A DNA stretch of 64,000 nucleotides. Source: Sva-07 sp963774765 (GTDB lineage Bacteria; Actinomycetota; Acidimicrobiia; Acidimicrobiales; Ilumatobacteraceae). Positions 63,801-64,000 of this stretch are shown here, piece after piece. Made by a program: the position numbers and the translations under genes. How positions within the stretch are numbered: the stretch's first letter is position 1; each line of letters starts with the position of its first letter. The stretch spans positions 124,001-188,000 of the forward strand of contig CAVZGP010000010.1 of NCBI GenBank assembly GCA_963774765.1, in the 5' to 3' direction. Under the pieces are notes generated by a model that did no database searches, was not told where the DNA came from, and was given only the letters and a program-made list of their open reading frames with translations.

Positions 63801-64000
63801 GGCGCGGTACTCGAGCGCTGGTTGGCCGTCGGCCTCGCGCGGCATGCCGTCGTCGACCCACCGCTTGAAGCCGGCGCGTACGTAGCAGCCCTTCACCCGT
63901 CGATCGCTGTACATGCGGCGTACGTAGGCGAGGCCGGACACACACGCCCGCGGGTCCCAGCGGCTCGACGCAGTGTTGCCGTAGACATCCGAGGTCTTGT
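60837..64000 (-). CDS. Molybdopterin-bis-MGD catalytic alpha subunit (type II DMSO reductase family), 5' end beyond window
   Basis: About 1054 codons are seen; the frame stays open to the right edge, so the signal peptide and the [4Fe-4S] region are missing. Recognisable blocks are RWDPRACVSGLAYVRRMYSD at the edge, HTDLPPGHPMVTGQQSLDFD, LITLWGMNWIATKMPDGHWL, FAMGMGPNHFFNNDNKDRAI, NNIGHYGGSVGSYSGNYRLG and the C-terminal molybdopterin-binding domain (CHSMGASTDTDVLIFGPFGD). These place it in the NarG/NxrA/ClrA/EbdA group. The TDLPPGHPMVTGQQ block is, from memory, NxrA-like. Candidate reactions are nitrite oxidation, nitrate or chlorate reduction, or another oxyanion or hydrocarbon reaction; sequence alone does not decide. 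Confidence 0.88.
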   Translation of the reverse strand, partial: KTSDVYGNTASSRWDPRACVSGLAYVRRMYSDRRVKGCYVRAGFKRWVDDGMPREADGQPALEYRAGRGQEDFVKMSHEEAAAIVAKVYIDVATTYSGDDGAALLESQGYYEPEMIETMHGAGTQVMKFRGGMPFNAPFRVGGFYRLANMLALLDVGVRDVDADDAYGGRHWDSFSWHTDLPPGHPMVTGQQSLDFDLATAENSKLITLWGMNWIATKMPDGHWLTEARLHGAKVVTIAPEYQSTTCKSDRHLTIRTATDSALALGMAQAIIRDGTYDADFVKTQTDLPLLVRTDDRTLLRASDVIPEYVNATLRTVQLIEPGEKVATPSGQGRQIAPRDLREEWGDQMVWDLAVGAPAVVTHDDTGAHFPSGVDAALEGTFEVTLVDGSTVEVRPVFDAVRELLDSTYTPEQVSGVTWAPVDAIEELAADIAANPTKTLFAMGMGPNHFFNNDNKDRAILLLAALTNNIGHYGGSVGSYSGNYRLGTFGGITQWTLEDPFNTTLDPEEQSTTRKYWKGESAHYYNYGDRPLKVGNKMFTGHTHMPTPTKTMHFANSNSLLGNAKGHHDVVVNTLPKIEMIVHHEWYWTASCEYADVVFGVDAWPERQLPDVYGSVTNPFLQAWCSTPMERVFETLDDMQCNALIATALGEQLDDPRFADYWRFVIDGDPSPYIQRVFDAGNTTKGYRFDDLHESCKQGTPFYMMYRTLPKVIGWEQTYESEPWYTKSGRLEFYRDEPEFIEYGENLPVHREAVDGTHHEPGVIMANPHPLLVPAQPASYDLDIDDLSTEVRQVRHVMRSPEEIVASQHPLMSDGFSHVLITPKYRHACHSMGASTDTDVLIFGPFGDFYRHDKRKPWVSEGYCDIHPDDAIELGVADGDYVWIDGDPTDRPFKGWQDRPDDYKVARWMVRVRVNPSVVMGIARAWFHFHVASYGSVEGHETREDGLARNPRTDYQSGYRYGSHQSVTRAWLRPTLMTDSMNRKEAYGRKIGKGFELDVYCADGAPKESFVKFAKAEDGGEDGTGLWSPAEQGYRPGHENEAMERFLAGGYVS

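Overview
The window comes from the chromosome of a high-GC actinobacterium. The best guess is class Acidimicrobiia, close to Ilumatobacter. Pointers are very GC-rich coding DNA with many GTG starts, a KGD-type 2-oxoglutarate decarboxylase carrying an acyltransferase domain, a UvrD2-type helicase with a C-terminal HRDC domain, an F420-type luciferase-like oxidoreductase, RapZ with the actinobacterial GLSGAGRS loop, and actinobacterial SOS boxes (GAAC-N4-GTTC). The taxon is an inference, because no rRNA or marker search was possible.

Layout. 1-1894: a permease with an internal duplication, cut by the left edge. 2.1-4.2 kb: a decay zone holding a broken CLC-type channel, a SulP STAS-domain remnant and a MalT-like ATPase remnant around one intact DUF1269 gene. 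4.2-6.5 kb: a ParA ATPase translationally coupled to a CYTH/CHAD protein. 6.8 kb: a carboxymuconolactone-decarboxylase-like gene with paired upstream motifs. 7.2-14.3 kb: a branched-chain-amino-acid-type ABC transporter run that starts with a carotenoid-cleavage oxygenase and faces a TetR regulator. 14.8-25.9 kb: tRNA-Leu and the conserved rapZ-gap-pgk-tpiA-secG block, interrupted by a complete oligopeptide-type ABC operon and lacking yvcK and whiA at their usual place. 26-49.5 kb: a repair-rich region with uvrC, uvrA, uvrB, uvrD2-like and xthA, with LexA boxes at uvrA and uvrB, interleaved with a two-component pair, a giant cyclase-homology/ATPase regulator, transporters and membrane proteins. 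49.5-58 kb: an NYN/S1 protein with a lysine-rich repeat tail, a HAD hydrolase, kgd (frameshifted as given) and a divergent FtsH-like protease. 58-64 kb: an operon for a complex iron-sulfur molybdoenzyme (alpha, beta, gamma, chaperone) related to NarGH/NxrAB; the alpha gene runs off the right edge.

The most unusual signal is a set of intergenic hairpin repeats between 25.9 and 51.8 kb. Twelve copies of a 38-bp imperfect inverted repeat and two copies of a second, 39-bp one share only their termini (GATGAG...CTCATC). Wherever two or three lie together, the gap between them is exactly 23 bp in both families. This suggests one recognising factor that measures spacing. The second notable system is the nitrite-oxidoreductase/nitrate-reductase-like operon at the right end.
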